Source of the DNA: Maribacter algicola
GTDB lineage: Bacteria; Bacteroidota; Bacteroidia; Flavobacteriales; Flavobacteriaceae
Assembly (NCBI RefSeq): GCF_003933245.1
Contig: NZ_QUSX01000001.1
Span: forward strand, 2,120,757-2,184,756
DNA length: 64,000 nucleotides
Reading direction: 5' to 3'
Made by a program: the position numbers and the translations under genes. Below the pieces are notes generated by a model. That model ran no database searches and had not been told where the DNA came from. It saw nothing but the letters and a program-made list of their open reading frames with translations. Shown here one piece after another: positions 28,424 to 36,568 of this stretch; the first letter of the stretch is position 1; the number at the start of each line of letters is the position of its first letter.

Positions 28424-29524
28424 TTACTTCGGATTAATTTTTTGGACCTTGACCAAGGTTAAGGATTCATTCTTTCCTTTTAAGGAAACTTCCCCAATTT
28501 CCGAAAAAACAAAGCCTTTATCAAAATCAAGAAGTTTCGCCAATTCCTGGGAAAGCAATAAATCTGAATTATAGGTATTGCAGGCATCTTGTATTCTTGC
28601 CGTTGTATTCAAAACATCCCCTGAAAAAACGATTTCCTTTTTTAAAGCCCCTATTTCCCCTGTGGTTACTTCCCCATAGTGCATACCTCCCTTAAAACTA
28701 GGGATATAACCATAGTTTTCAAGAAAGAATTCGGTATTTGCCTGAAGAGCCTTTTTCATTTCAAAAAAGGTACGAAGGCAGTTATTTTCCTTAATTCCTG
28801 TTTTATACGCCCAGGTTATTACGATTTCATCACCAATATACTGATACACATCCCCGCCAAATTTTATAATGGGGTCTTCCAGGCAATCATAATAGTCCCT
28901 TAAAAAGGAAAAGTACTTCTTAGTCCCCAGTTTTTCTGCTATGGCAGTGGAGTCCTTCATATCCGTAAACAAAAATATGCGATGCTCTTCCTTTGGCCTA
29001 TGGTATTTTCCTATTATGAAGTTTTGCAATACTCCATGGCCTAAGTTGTCACTTATCTCGGCATAAATTAGCGAAATAAATAAGGAGGCCGATAGTTGGA
29101 CCAAAGTACTTAAATGCACCGTGCTGAATAGGAAATCCATATAGCGTTGCCAAATCGTAGCTGAAAATAAATGCACACCAAGCTCTATACTCGACGCAAT
29201 GGGGTATAATACCAACATGATCAGTGAGAATAATATCAGGTAAAAAAATAATTTGAACAAGACCTTTTTGTAGAAGGGTTTTCTAATAAATAGTTTGTTC
29301 AAAAAGGTCAGTTCCAGATACCCAACGACCATCCCGACCAAGAAAACGGCCAAACTAGCAAATAAAAAAATTTTCGGGGTTACCTCAATAGCCTCTTGTT
29401 GCGAAGCCTTGGCATCAATGAGTGCCGTTTGTTCAATAAATAGAAATAGCCACCCCAATAGTGTCCAGATAATACCAAAGGATAGAATTTTTCTAGATTT
29501 TCGTTTGGTTTTATAGGAAAGCAA
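28424..29524 (-). CDS. Membrane adenylate/guanylate cyclase (class III)
   Basis: 366 residues. The first about 165 residues hold four membrane spans with little else; the C-terminal domain is a class III cyclase (RIFLFTDMKDSTAIAEKLG with the metal-binding Asp, FGGDVYQYIGDEIVITW with the second metal Asp, GEIGALKKEIVFSGDVLNTTARIQ). The metal-binding aspartates are present, so it is likely active; the preferred nucleotide cannot be told by eye. No sensory domain apart from the membrane part. Forms a pair with the DUF6090 gene. Confidence 0.9.
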   Translation of the reverse strand: MLSYKTKRKSRKILSFGIIWTLLGWLFLFIEQTALIDAKASQQEAIEVTPKIFLFASLAVFLVGMVVGYLELTFLNKLFIRKPFYKKVLFKLFFYLILFSLIMLVLYPIASSIELGVHLFSATIWQRYMDFLFSTVHLSTLVQLSASLFISLIYAEISDNLGHGVLQNFIIGKYHRPKEEHRIFLFTDMKDSTAIAEKLGTKKYFSFLRDYYDCLEDPIIKFGGDVYQYIGDEIVITWAYKTGIKENNCLRTFFEMKKALQANTEFFLENYGYIPSFKGGMHYGEVTTGEIGALKKEIVFSGDVLNTTARIQDACNTYNSDLLLSQELAKLLDFDKGFVFSEIGEVSLKGKNESLTLVKVQKINPK

Positions 29525-29634
29525 ATCTGGTAATTTAGGATGATGTTGGTAAAACTGAAATCCCTTTCAATTTAATGATTCTTTTGGAATAGGATATATG
29601 GAGCCTTAGGGTATGAGTAGGAAGTTTTACTATT

Positions 29635-30552
29635 TCACCCTATTAACAGCACAACATTTCCCTTTTTGCGACCTTGTTCCACATAACGGTGAGCTTCTAT
29701 AACTTGGTCCATGGGAAATACTTTATCTATTGTGGCATCGTACTGTTCCATTTCAAATAGCTCTTTCAGTTTTTCCAATTGGCTTCTAGCCTCTGAAGCA
29801 ACTTCCATACCTTCAACGGTCTTGAAAACCCCATCCTTCTCCAACAAGGACCTACACTTTTTCTTTGAGGCCTTTCCAACTGCATCAAAAACAATATCGT
29901 ATTTGGATGTATGTTCCTCGAACTCCCCTTGGTCGTAGAAAAGCACTTTGTTCACGCCCAATTTTTCTATGAATGCTATACCCCGGGTGCTGCACACCGC
30001 GGTAATATCGGCATTGTGAGATTGTGCAATTTGAACGGCCGCTGTTCCAACAGAGCCGGTCGCCCCATAAATTAGGACTTTTATGTTAGACTTTTTTGCT
30101 ATTCCCGCTTTCTCCAAAAAATAAATGGCAGATTGCCCGCCAAAAATAATGGCAGCGGACTCTTCATGCGTCGCATTCATGGGGGCCAGGGTTATATTGG
30201 CTTTTTCATTTATGACGATATACTCCGCATTGGTGCCAAACTTTAATCCAGTCATTCCAAAGACATTTTCGCCAATCTTAAAGTGGGTGACCTTACTACC
30301 AACCGCTTCAACCCTACCCGAAAAAACGGTTCCTAAAATAGGTTTTCTGGGTTTGGTGAAACCAATGACCATTCGCATGACCAGTTTCATGATCCCTTTT
30401 ACTTTGAGCCCTCGTATCCTAACATCTGCCGAATTGATTGCAGTTGCCATTATTTTGACCAGAACTTCATCGTCCTTGGGAACAGGTTTGGGTAAGGTAA
30501 CTGTTTTTAATACCTCCGGCGGTCCATATTTTTGACAGATTATCGCTTTCAT
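29635..30552 (-). CDS. MDR-family NAD(P)-dependent oxidoreductase (quinone reductase-like)
   Basis: 305 residues from the ATG at 30552 (the frame is open 31 codons further up but the family begins MKAIICQKYGPPEVL). Medium-chain dehydrogenase fold: GroES-like N-terminus (FSGRVEAVGSKV), Rossmann domain with VLIYGATGSVGTAAVQIAQ. No zinc-binding cysteines are seen, which places it with zeta-crystallin/quinone reductases. Substrate unknown. Follows the 5-span membrane protein gene by 44 bases. Confidence 0.88.
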   Translation of the reverse strand: MKAIICQKYGPPEVLKTVTLPKPVPKDDEVLVKIMATAINSADVRIRGLKVKGIMKLVMRMVIGFTKPRKPILGTVFSGRVEAVGSKVTHFKIGENVFGMTGLKFGTNAEYIVINEKANITLAPMNATHEESAAIIFGGQSAIYFLEKAGIAKKSNIKVLIYGATGSVGTAAVQIAQSHNADITAVCSTRGIAFIEKLGVNKVLFYDQGEFEEHTSKYDIVFDAVGKASKKKCRSLLEKDGVFKTVEGMEVASEARSQLEKLKELFEMEQYDATIDKVFPMDQVIEAHRYVEQGRKKGNVVLLIG

Positions 30553-30596
30553 CCTGTTGTCATTTTTTATATAGGTATTTTTTGGCTCTCCATTTT

Positions 30597-31106
30597 TCAG
30601 AACAAGAGTTTTAAGATTCGCACGAATTTGTAAATCAAAAAACATAGAAGCATTAAAACCAAACCGACAATAATAGGCAGTATACCTCCAAACGTAAAAA
30701 GCATTCCAATTACAAAACCCAACAGGTATTCCGGTAAATGGAGCCGTTTAAAAAGAGCAATGGGAAGGGGCAAAAGAATATAGTATTGGAGGAATTCATC
30801 CAACTTGAATTCCCATAACAAGGAAGCTAGAGCCCCAAAAAGGAAGGCTGCCAGAAAACGACGTATTACCGTATTTTCGATTCCTTGGTTCTTGTTCTGT
30901 CTTTCTAATATTACGGAAAGGGAAATCCATGCTAAGGTAGGCAGGGTCAATAAACCCCACCAATTGGAAATACCTGGCAAATCCTTCCTTGCCAGCAAAT
31001 GGTGCGTAATCACTCCGCCATTGTACTTTTCCCAAAGTATACAAAGTAATGCGAGAAGACCTGTGCCCAATACTACTTTGAACTTGTTTTTTCGTAAAAG
31101 AATCAT
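30597..31106 (-). CDS. Five-span membrane protein, unknown
   Basis: 169 residues with about five hydrophobic helices (GLLALLCILW, WWGLLTLPTLAWISLSVIL, FLAAFLFGALASLLW, YYILLPLPIALF, YLLGFVIGMLFTFGGILPIIVGLVLML). No domain recognised. The leader is unusual: the 40 bases just ahead of the ATG are a run of GTTT/GATT tetranucleotides. Confidence 0.7.
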   Translation of the reverse strand: MILLRKNKFKVVLGTGLLALLCILWEKYNGGVITHHLLARKDLPGISNWWGLLTLPTLAWISLSVILERQNKNQGIENTVIRRFLAAFLFGALASLLWEFKLDEFLQYYILLPLPIALFKRLHLPEYLLGFVIGMLFTFGGILPIIVGLVLMLLCFLIYKFVRILKLLF

Positions 31107-31146
31107 GTTTGTTTGATTGTTTGATTGTTTGATTGATTGATTGATG
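31107..31146. repeat. Tetra/octanucleotide tract directly before a start codon
   Basis: On the plus strand ten units of GTTT and GATT in the order GTTT GTTT GATT GTTT GATT GTTT GATT GATT GATT GATG. On the minus strand it is a CAATCAAA/CAAT tract forming the leader of the 30597-31106 gene. Such tracts can change length by slippage. Confidence 0.8.
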
Positions 31147-31299
31147 AATTTCTTATAGGACGTAAACAGGGCCTTTTTGTTACGTTTTTGTATTAAATCC
31201 TTGGCTTATATTTAAGCGCACCTTTACGGCCAGGTTCTTTTGAACAATGATTTGAAAAAGAGTTTCAAAATATCATAAACTTTTGTTTTTGTATATCCA

Positions 31300-31334
31300 C
31301 AAAAAAAGACCCTGCTATTAAAACAAGGTCTTTT
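31300..31334 (-). terminator. Terminator of the 31360-31800 gene
   Basis: Stem AAGACCTTG/CAGGGTCTT (one mismatch) with a 9-base loop followed on the minus strand by a run of seven T. Confidence 0.75.
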
Positions 31335-31359
31335 CCTAACAATCAACTAACTAAACAAC

Positions 31360-31800
31360 CTATTTTTTCTCCGCCCTATATTTGCGGTCCTTTCCTTTTG
31401 CATGTTTTCCCCTTTTGGCACGTATTTTTTCCCATTTGGCATATTGTGCGTCATCAAGGATCGCTTTCATTTCCTCCTTATGGGCGATCTGATTATCCAG
31501 ACGTTCGTTTTGTAGGGCGAACTTCTCATCATCTGATAAAGATTCCCCGCTTTCCCTTCGGGCTTTGTGGGCCTCCATCTTGGCCTTCCTCTCGGCCGCA
31601 TTTTTGGCGAACATTTCCTGTAATTTGGATTGCTGGTCTTCGGTAAGGTCCAAGGCCAAAGTCATTCTTTTGGTCTGAAGTGTTGCCATTTGCTGAGGAG
31701 TTAAATCCGCCATATGTCTCCTACCTTCTTTTCTGTTCTGTTCTTGCGCCATGGCAGTAATGCCTACCAATAAAAGGGCCGCTAATACAACTTTTCTCAT
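31360..31800 (-). CDS. Exported charged helical protein (DUF4890/Spy-like)
   Basis: 146 residues from the ATG at 31800 (MRKVVLAALLLVGITAMAQ is a clean signal peptide; the frame runs further up but would lack one). The mature protein is highly charged and helical, with LTPQQMATLQTKRMTLALDL and LTEDQQSKLQEMFAKN segments resembling the LTxxQ repeats of Spy/CpxP periplasmic chaperones, and a lysine-rich end. Role inferred as periplasmic, perhaps chaperone or metal related; not proven. Confidence 0.72.
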   Translation of the reverse strand: MRKVVLAALLLVGITAMAQEQNRKEGRRHMADLTPQQMATLQTKRMTLALDLTEDQQSKLQEMFAKNAAERKAKMEAHKARRESGESLSDDEKFALQNERLDNQIAHKEEMKAILDDAQYAKWEKIRAKRGKHAKGKDRKYRAEKK

Positions 31801-31906
31801 CACGTTATTTTTTATGGATTTTGTAGATAGGACAAATTGCAACTCGAAAGGTTTAAAATGTGGTCACCATTTAAGAGGAATTTAACTACACTTGTACGAT
31901 TGGGGC

Positions 31907-31940
31907 AAAAAAAAAGCGCGACAAATAAAGTCGCGCTTTT
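31907..31940. terminator. Strong terminator after the 59-codon gene
   Basis: Perfect 11-bp stem AAAAGCGCGAC/GTCGCGCTTTT with a 7-base loop and flanking A/T runs on both sides, 20 bases past the stop of the small minus-strand gene. Confidence 0.85.
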
Positions 31941-31960
31941 ATATATTTTAGTTGATGTTC

Positions 31961-32140
31961 TTATTGGACAGCTTCGTTGCTGATATTTTCAGAAAAAGGT
32001 TCTACAACGATATCAGCTTTGGCCATTTCTTCATTTTGAGGTACCAATTGACCGGATTCACCATTAATTTGAAAATGATAGAACACGGCAGCGATGATAA
32101 AACAACTTAGGTAGATTAGGCTTTTGATTTTATTATTCAT
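31961..32140 (-). CDS. Small single-span membrane protein, unknown
   Basis: 59 codons plus stop: begins MNNKIKSLIYLSCFIIAAVF, a basic start followed by a membrane helix, then an acidic outer part (QLVPQNEEMAKADIVVEPFS, ENISNEAVQ). It is enclosed by two strong hairpin terminators (32192-32225 upstream, 31907-31940 downstream), so it is an independent transcript, which supports a real gene. No family recognised. Confidence 0.6.
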   Translation of the reverse strand: MNNKIKSLIYLSCFIIAAVFYHFQINGESGQLVPQNEEMAKADIVVEPFSENISNEAVQ

Positions 32141-32191
32141 GATTTGGGGGTTTTGATAATTTTGATTCTAAACTATAAAATAAGAACGTAC

Positions 32192-32225
32192 AAAAAAGCC
32201 CATTGTTGTGAAACGGGCTTTTTTT
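32192..32225. terminator. Terminator after the zinc metalloprotease gene
   Basis: Stem AAAAAGCCC/GGGCTTTTT with a 13-base loop and T run, about 90 bases past the metalloprotease stop. Confidence 0.75.
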
Positions 32226-32313
32226 GATGGCAAATACAATTCTAATGTGGTAAAACGAATATTTTCGTCGGATTTTTTGGTATTTGGTCGATGATGGCAA
32301 AAAACACCATTTT

Positions 32314-34803
32314 TTATTCCGGGTCTAAAATGTGGTCAATTCGCTCGGTAACATCCTCTAAATGATACCTGCTCATTCTATCGGAAGTTTTGCCAATGGC
32401 ATTTCTAATATTTCTTTTTAACAGGTTCAATTCTGCCCTTGCAACGGAACGTATATCGGACTGACTGGTATTCACTTCGGTAGATTTTCTATAGCCGCCA
32501 AAGTCCGATAACTTTTTCTGGTTCTCGGCCGTCATCAAATAGGCCAAACGGTCCACATGGGCCTTTTGTAGGTTTCTTCGATACGTATCTATGGATCTTC
32601 CCGAAGATAATTCAGACCAAATTCCCTTTCTTATATCGTCCATCATTTCCACCAAGGTATACGCATCGTCCCCATTGGCCAACTCGTTTTCGACCAAGCG
32701 CGCCATTTTACCAAGACTCATAATGTTGTTCAAGGTACGTTCCTGTAAGGAGCGGATACGTTCCACGAATCCGGAATACTGTATCCTTCCAAAAATATCC
32801 TGATCTAATAACCATTCAGGGGTTTGGAACAATTCCTCCTGTAGGAACTCCATACAGTTTTCCTGATGCTCCGCAGCTACATGGGTATACACCACGCCCT
32901 CTTGGTCGTAGGTTTTATGATATTCATAGACCCCACCAATGTTGTTCGAAACATGGCCCATGTACCTGTTGTATTGAGCGATGACCTGTCCGTAGAGTAT
33001 TTCTAGGTCGTCATAGTTCTTACCGTCTTCTTGGGTCCACTCGATCAATTTTGGAACGATTCTTTGCAAATTGGCTATGCCATATTGGCTCGCCTTGATG
33101 GCATTATCGCCCAAATCCTCCGTTTGGGAACTGGGATCTACGATATCGCCCACCTGCTGATGGCCAAACCTGTACAGAGGGTCACCTGCATGCTCCAAAA
33201 TCCATTTGTCCAAGATGGGTTTTTCCTCGGTCGCTGATTTATCCATAATAGGCCTATAACCCCATTTAATGGCATATTTGTCATAGACACCAATGCCCGG
33301 CATTAGTGCAACGCCCTCATCACCGGGTTGGGCCACATAATTAAAACGGGCATAATCCATTATGGATGGTGCCGTTCCAAATTTTTTAGTAAAACTTGCT
33401 GAACGTAATGAATCCACCGGATAGGCAACACTACTACCCATATTATGGGGCAAACCTAATGTATGACCGACTTCATGCGAAGAGACAAAACGGATCAACC
33501 TGCCCATCACTTCCTCATCGAACTGCACTCCTTGTGCGGACGGATTTATCGCCGCTGTCTGTACAAAGAACCAGTTGCGTAAAAGGCTCATAACGTTGTG
33601 ATACCAGTTGATGTCAGATTCCAAGATTTCACCACTACGCGGATCGCTAACATGCGGGCCATTTGCATTGGGAATGGGAGAAGCTAAATACCGAACCACG
33701 GAATAACGCACATCCTCCGGGGACCAATCCGGGTCCTCTTCGGGTGTTGGAGGGTCCTTTGCTATGATGGCATTTTTAAAGCCTGCTTCTTCAAAGGCCA
33801 CTTGCCAGTCTTCTATACCCTTTTTTATAAAAGGTACCCATTGCTTGGGTGTTGCCCTATCCACATAATACACAATCTGTTTTTTAGGTTCTACTAGCTC
33901 CCCTCTCTTGAATTTTTCCATGTCCTCGTCTTTCACTTCCAAACGCCATCGGTCCAAAAAGGTGATGGTTTTGCTCTCTTGGGCATTCAGTCCATAATCC
34001 ACCTGTCCCCTTGCGAACCAACCAACCCTTCGGTCAAAATATCGCCTTTTCATAGGTTCCTTTGGCAGTAGTATCATGGAATTGTTTATTTCTATGGATA
34101 TGGAACCCAGACTTCCATTGCTGGGAGGTTCTCCTGCCAAGTATGTTTTTACATGTCTGGCCTCCACGTTCAAGGGATAACTTTTTATGCTTTCGATAAA
34201 ACTTCGACTATCATCCAAGCGAGAAACTTTATAGCGTTTTCTATAGGATTCCGGCATTCCAAAGGCCTTGGTATCTTTGGTAAAGATGTCATTCACTTCG
34301 ATTACGGTTGCAGGGTTAAGGGAATCTTTCTTGAAGGCCTTGATATCAAAAGCATACAAAACAGGTTCAAAGTTTGAATTTACGACGGCTTCATGTACGG
34401 GTAGGGAATCGGCCGCAACTACGTCGTGGGATACGACACGTAGGAGCACTTTTTTGTCCTTTTTCTCCCATCTCAGTACTTGGGTATTTATCTTTCCACC
34501 GCCAAAACCTATTTCAGAAGCGGTTTTTGCAATACGGCTAACCATCAACATTTCCCTATTGAACAGGGAATCTGGGATTTCATAGTAATGCTTGTCGTCA
34601 ACTATATGGACATCGAAGAGCCCTGTATCCGTTTTCGCCTCCTTTGTAATGACTTTATCATAGGGTTGTATTTTGTCCTTGCTGGGCTTCTCTGCCGGTG
34701 TATCAGTATTCTTGTTTTTCTTTTTGAAAATTTGTGCCTCGGAAGTTTGAAAACTAAGCAAACAGAACGCTGCGAGCAGTGGAAACAGTAATTTTTTATG
34801 CAT
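32314..34803 (-). CDS. Exported zinc metalloprotease (DUF5117/DUF5118 family)
   Basis: 829 residues. Signal peptide ending SEAQ, then DUF5118 and DUF5117-type N-terminal domains (about 45-310), and a metzincin-like catalytic domain with HEVGHTLGLPH: zinc ligands His443, His447 and His453, catalytic Glu444. This long Bacteroidota family is exported to the periplasm or outer surface; substrates are not known. Full length. Transcribed alone, with a terminator downstream and a 240-base upstream region containing a palindrome and a strong hairpin. Confidence 0.9.
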   Translation of the reverse strand: MHKKLLFPLLAAFCLLSFQTSEAQIFKKKNKNTDTPAEKPSKDKIQPYDKVITKEAKTDTGLFDVHIVDDKHYYEIPDSLFNREMLMVSRIAKTASEIGFGGGKINTQVLRWEKKDKKVLLRVVSHDVVAADSLPVHEAVVNSNFEPVLYAFDIKAFKKDSLNPATVIEVNDIFTKDTKAFGMPESYRKRYKVSRLDDSRSFIESIKSYPLNVEARHVKTYLAGEPPSNGSLGSISIEINNSMILLPKEPMKRRYFDRRVGWFARGQVDYGLNAQESKTITFLDRWRLEVKDEDMEKFKRGELVEPKKQIVYYVDRATPKQWVPFIKKGIEDWQVAFEEAGFKNAIIAKDPPTPEEDPDWSPEDVRYSVVRYLASPIPNANGPHVSDPRSGEILESDINWYHNVMSLLRNWFFVQTAAINPSAQGVQFDEEVMGRLIRFVSSHEVGHTLGLPHNMGSSVAYPVDSLRSASFTKKFGTAPSIMDYARFNYVAQPGDEGVALMPGIGVYDKYAIKWGYRPIMDKSATEEKPILDKWILEHAGDPLYRFGHQQVGDIVDPSSQTEDLGDNAIKASQYGIANLQRIVPKLIEWTQEDGKNYDDLEILYGQVIAQYNRYMGHVSNNIGGVYEYHKTYDQEGVVYTHVAAEHQENCMEFLQEELFQTPEWLLDQDIFGRIQYSGFVERIRSLQERTLNNIMSLGKMARLVENELANGDDAYTLVEMMDDIRKGIWSELSSGRSIDTYRRNLQKAHVDRLAYLMTAENQKKLSDFGGYRKSTEVNTSQSDIRSVARAELNLLKRNIRNAIGKTSDRMSRYHLEDVTERIDHILDPE

Positions 34804-34935
34804 TTATTTTTGGAATTTGGTCAACTTTTCAAAGAACCGAAAAATTAATTTAAGGTCTTGTTAACAAAATCATAAGCCTATTTTGTAACAATCTTGATTT
34901 TTCAGCGTCTGTTATATAGGCAATATCATTTTTAA

Positions 34936-34951
34936 CCCGATAGCCATCGGG
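34936..34951. repeat. Palindrome CCCGATAGCCATCGGG
   Basis: Seven-base arms CCCGATA/G and C/ATCGGG with a central mismatch; near copy of the perfect palindrome at 24795-24812. Confidence 0.55.
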
Positions 34952-34969
34952 ACTGAATTAGTTAGGTAT

Positions 34970-34995
34970 AAAGCCTTTGCGCCAGCAAGGGCTTT
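34970..34995. terminator. 11-bp hairpin upstream of the metalloprotease gene
   Basis: AAAGCCTTTGC / GCAAGGGCTTT with GCCA loop (one G-T pair), followed on the plus strand by ATCTTTTTGG. On the minus strand it lies 50 bases past the DASS transporter stop and is its likely terminator, though the T run is better on the plus side. Confidence 0.5.
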
Positions 34996-35044
34996 ATCTT
35001 TTTGGAGTATTTTCAAAAGTTTCAGGTTCTTTTAGGTCAAGTTC

Positions 35045-36487
35045 CTAAAAAAGCATGGGAAGGATAAATTGAAACAAACCAACTAATAGTAGCACTGCGA
35101 TTAGGTTTAGAACGATGCCTGCTTTGGCCATTTCATGGACCTTAATATATCCACTGGCAAAAACAATGGCATTGGGTGGCGTAGCCATGGGTAGCATAAA
35201 GGCGCAACTACTTGCCATCGTAATAGGTATCAACAAATAAACAATGGGTAGTCCCAGACCTATGGCGATTCCAGCAACTACCGGAGCCAATACGGCCACC
35301 AGTGCTACGTTGCTCATTAGTTCCGTCATGAATAACATCAAAAATATCAAAAGGGCGGCGGTAAATAGCACACTTACCTCACTTTCTGCGATGGTTCCCG
35401 CGACAAGGTCAACAATCCCCGTAACGGACATGGCCTCCGCCAGGGCCAATCCCCCACCAAAAAGTATGAGTATGCCCCAAGCCAGTTTCTGGGTATCCTT
35501 CCATTCCAAGATGAAATCGCCTTTTCTTAGATTAAAAGGAAGTGCAAAAAGCGCGATTGCGGCGAAGATACTGATCATGGCATCGGACAAGCCCAGAAAC
35601 GGAAAAATGGAGTTGATGACGGTCCTGAAAACCCAAAGGAAAACGGTAATCCCAAAAATGACCAATACCATTTTTTCCTTTGCCGATGTAGGTCCCAGCT
35701 TTTTCAATTCACTGTCTATAATACTTTTGGAAGCATTGAATTTCAGGGCACCGTTGGGGAACATGAATTTTACCAAAACGAAATAGCAAAGGGCTATCAT
35801 AATCACCGAAAAGGGTAGCCCGATGACCATCCATTTCAAAAAGGATATTTCAATATCGTATTCATTTTCCAACAACCCGATGAGTACCGAATTGGGTGGG
35901 GTTCCAATGACCGTTGCGATGCCGCCTGCATTTGCGGAGAATGCAATGCCCAACATCACGCTTAGGGCAAAATTGCGGTCGCTCTTGGTGAATCCATCGG
36001 CATCATCTATCAATAATTGTATGACGGACATGGCAATGGGCAGCATGACCACCGTACTCGCCGTATTACTGATCCACATGCTCAACGTGGCAGTGGCGAT
36101 CATAAATCCCAAAATGACCTTGTTGGGTGTAGTACCCGTAATGCGAATGATAGAGAGTGCTATACGTTTGTGGAGGTTTACTTTTTCCAGAGCCAGAGCC
36201 ATGACAAATCCCCCAAAAAACAGGAAAACGATCGGACTTCCATAATTGGCCCCAACATCCTCCATGGGCATGATTTTTAGGATAGGAAACAGTAACAACG
36301 GGAGTAAGGCCGTAACGGATATGGAAACAGCTTCCGTAATCCACCAAACAATCATCCAGAGGGCAACGGCGATTACCGCATCCGCTTGTTCCGAAATTAA
36401 AACAACGGGTAGGTTAATCACAAGTAAAAATAGAATGGGGCCCAGAATAAGCCCCCATTTTTTGCCTAGTCCCATGGGTTTTTTCAA
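35045..36487 (-). CDS. DASS/SLC13-family sodium:dicarboxylate or anion symporter
   Basis: 480 residues, about eleven membrane spans. Two SNT-type signatures seen: WISNTASTVVMLPIAMSVI in the first half and an LMSNVALVAVLAPV plus FMLPMATPPNAIVFASG in the second, together with VIGTPPNSVLIG, as expected for Na+-coupled carriers of succinate, citrate or sulfate. Substrate cannot be assigned from sequence alone. Stands alone. Confidence 0.92.
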   Translation of the reverse strand: MKKPMGLGKKWGLILGPILFLLVINLPVVLISEQADAVIAVALWMIVWWITEAVSISVTALLPLLLFPILKIMPMEDVGANYGSPIVFLFFGGFVMALALEKVNLHKRIALSIIRITGTTPNKVILGFMIATATLSMWISNTASTVVMLPIAMSVIQLLIDDADGFTKSDRNFALSVMLGIAFSANAGGIATVIGTPPNSVLIGLLENEYDIEISFLKWMVIGLPFSVIMIALCYFVLVKFMFPNGALKFNASKSIIDSELKKLGPTSAKEKMVLVIFGITVFLWVFRTVINSIFPFLGLSDAMISIFAAIALFALPFNLRKGDFILEWKDTQKLAWGILILFGGGLALAEAMSVTGIVDLVAGTIAESEVSVLFTAALLIFLMLFMTELMSNVALVAVLAPVVAGIAIGLGLPIVYLLIPITMASSCAFMLPMATPPNAIVFASGYIKVHEMAKAGIVLNLIAVLLLVGLFQFILPMLF

Positions 36488-36568
36488 ATTGGGTCTAAAC
36501 TATGATTTTTTTATGTGAATTTTTAAGAATAATTGTTCCGAAGAATTTACATGATAAAATAAAAACAC

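Noticed and set aside
30553..30645. N-terminal extension of the MDR oxidoreductase
   Set aside because: It overlaps the end of the upstream membrane-protein gene, and the family starts at MKAIICQKYG.
34855..34870. TTGTTAACAAAA near the metalloprotease start, and a similar TTTTGTTAACAAAA at 57034-57047
   Set aside because: These share only the GTTAAC core. They lack the CC after it and a box 13 bases on, so they are not counted with the TGTTAACC elements.
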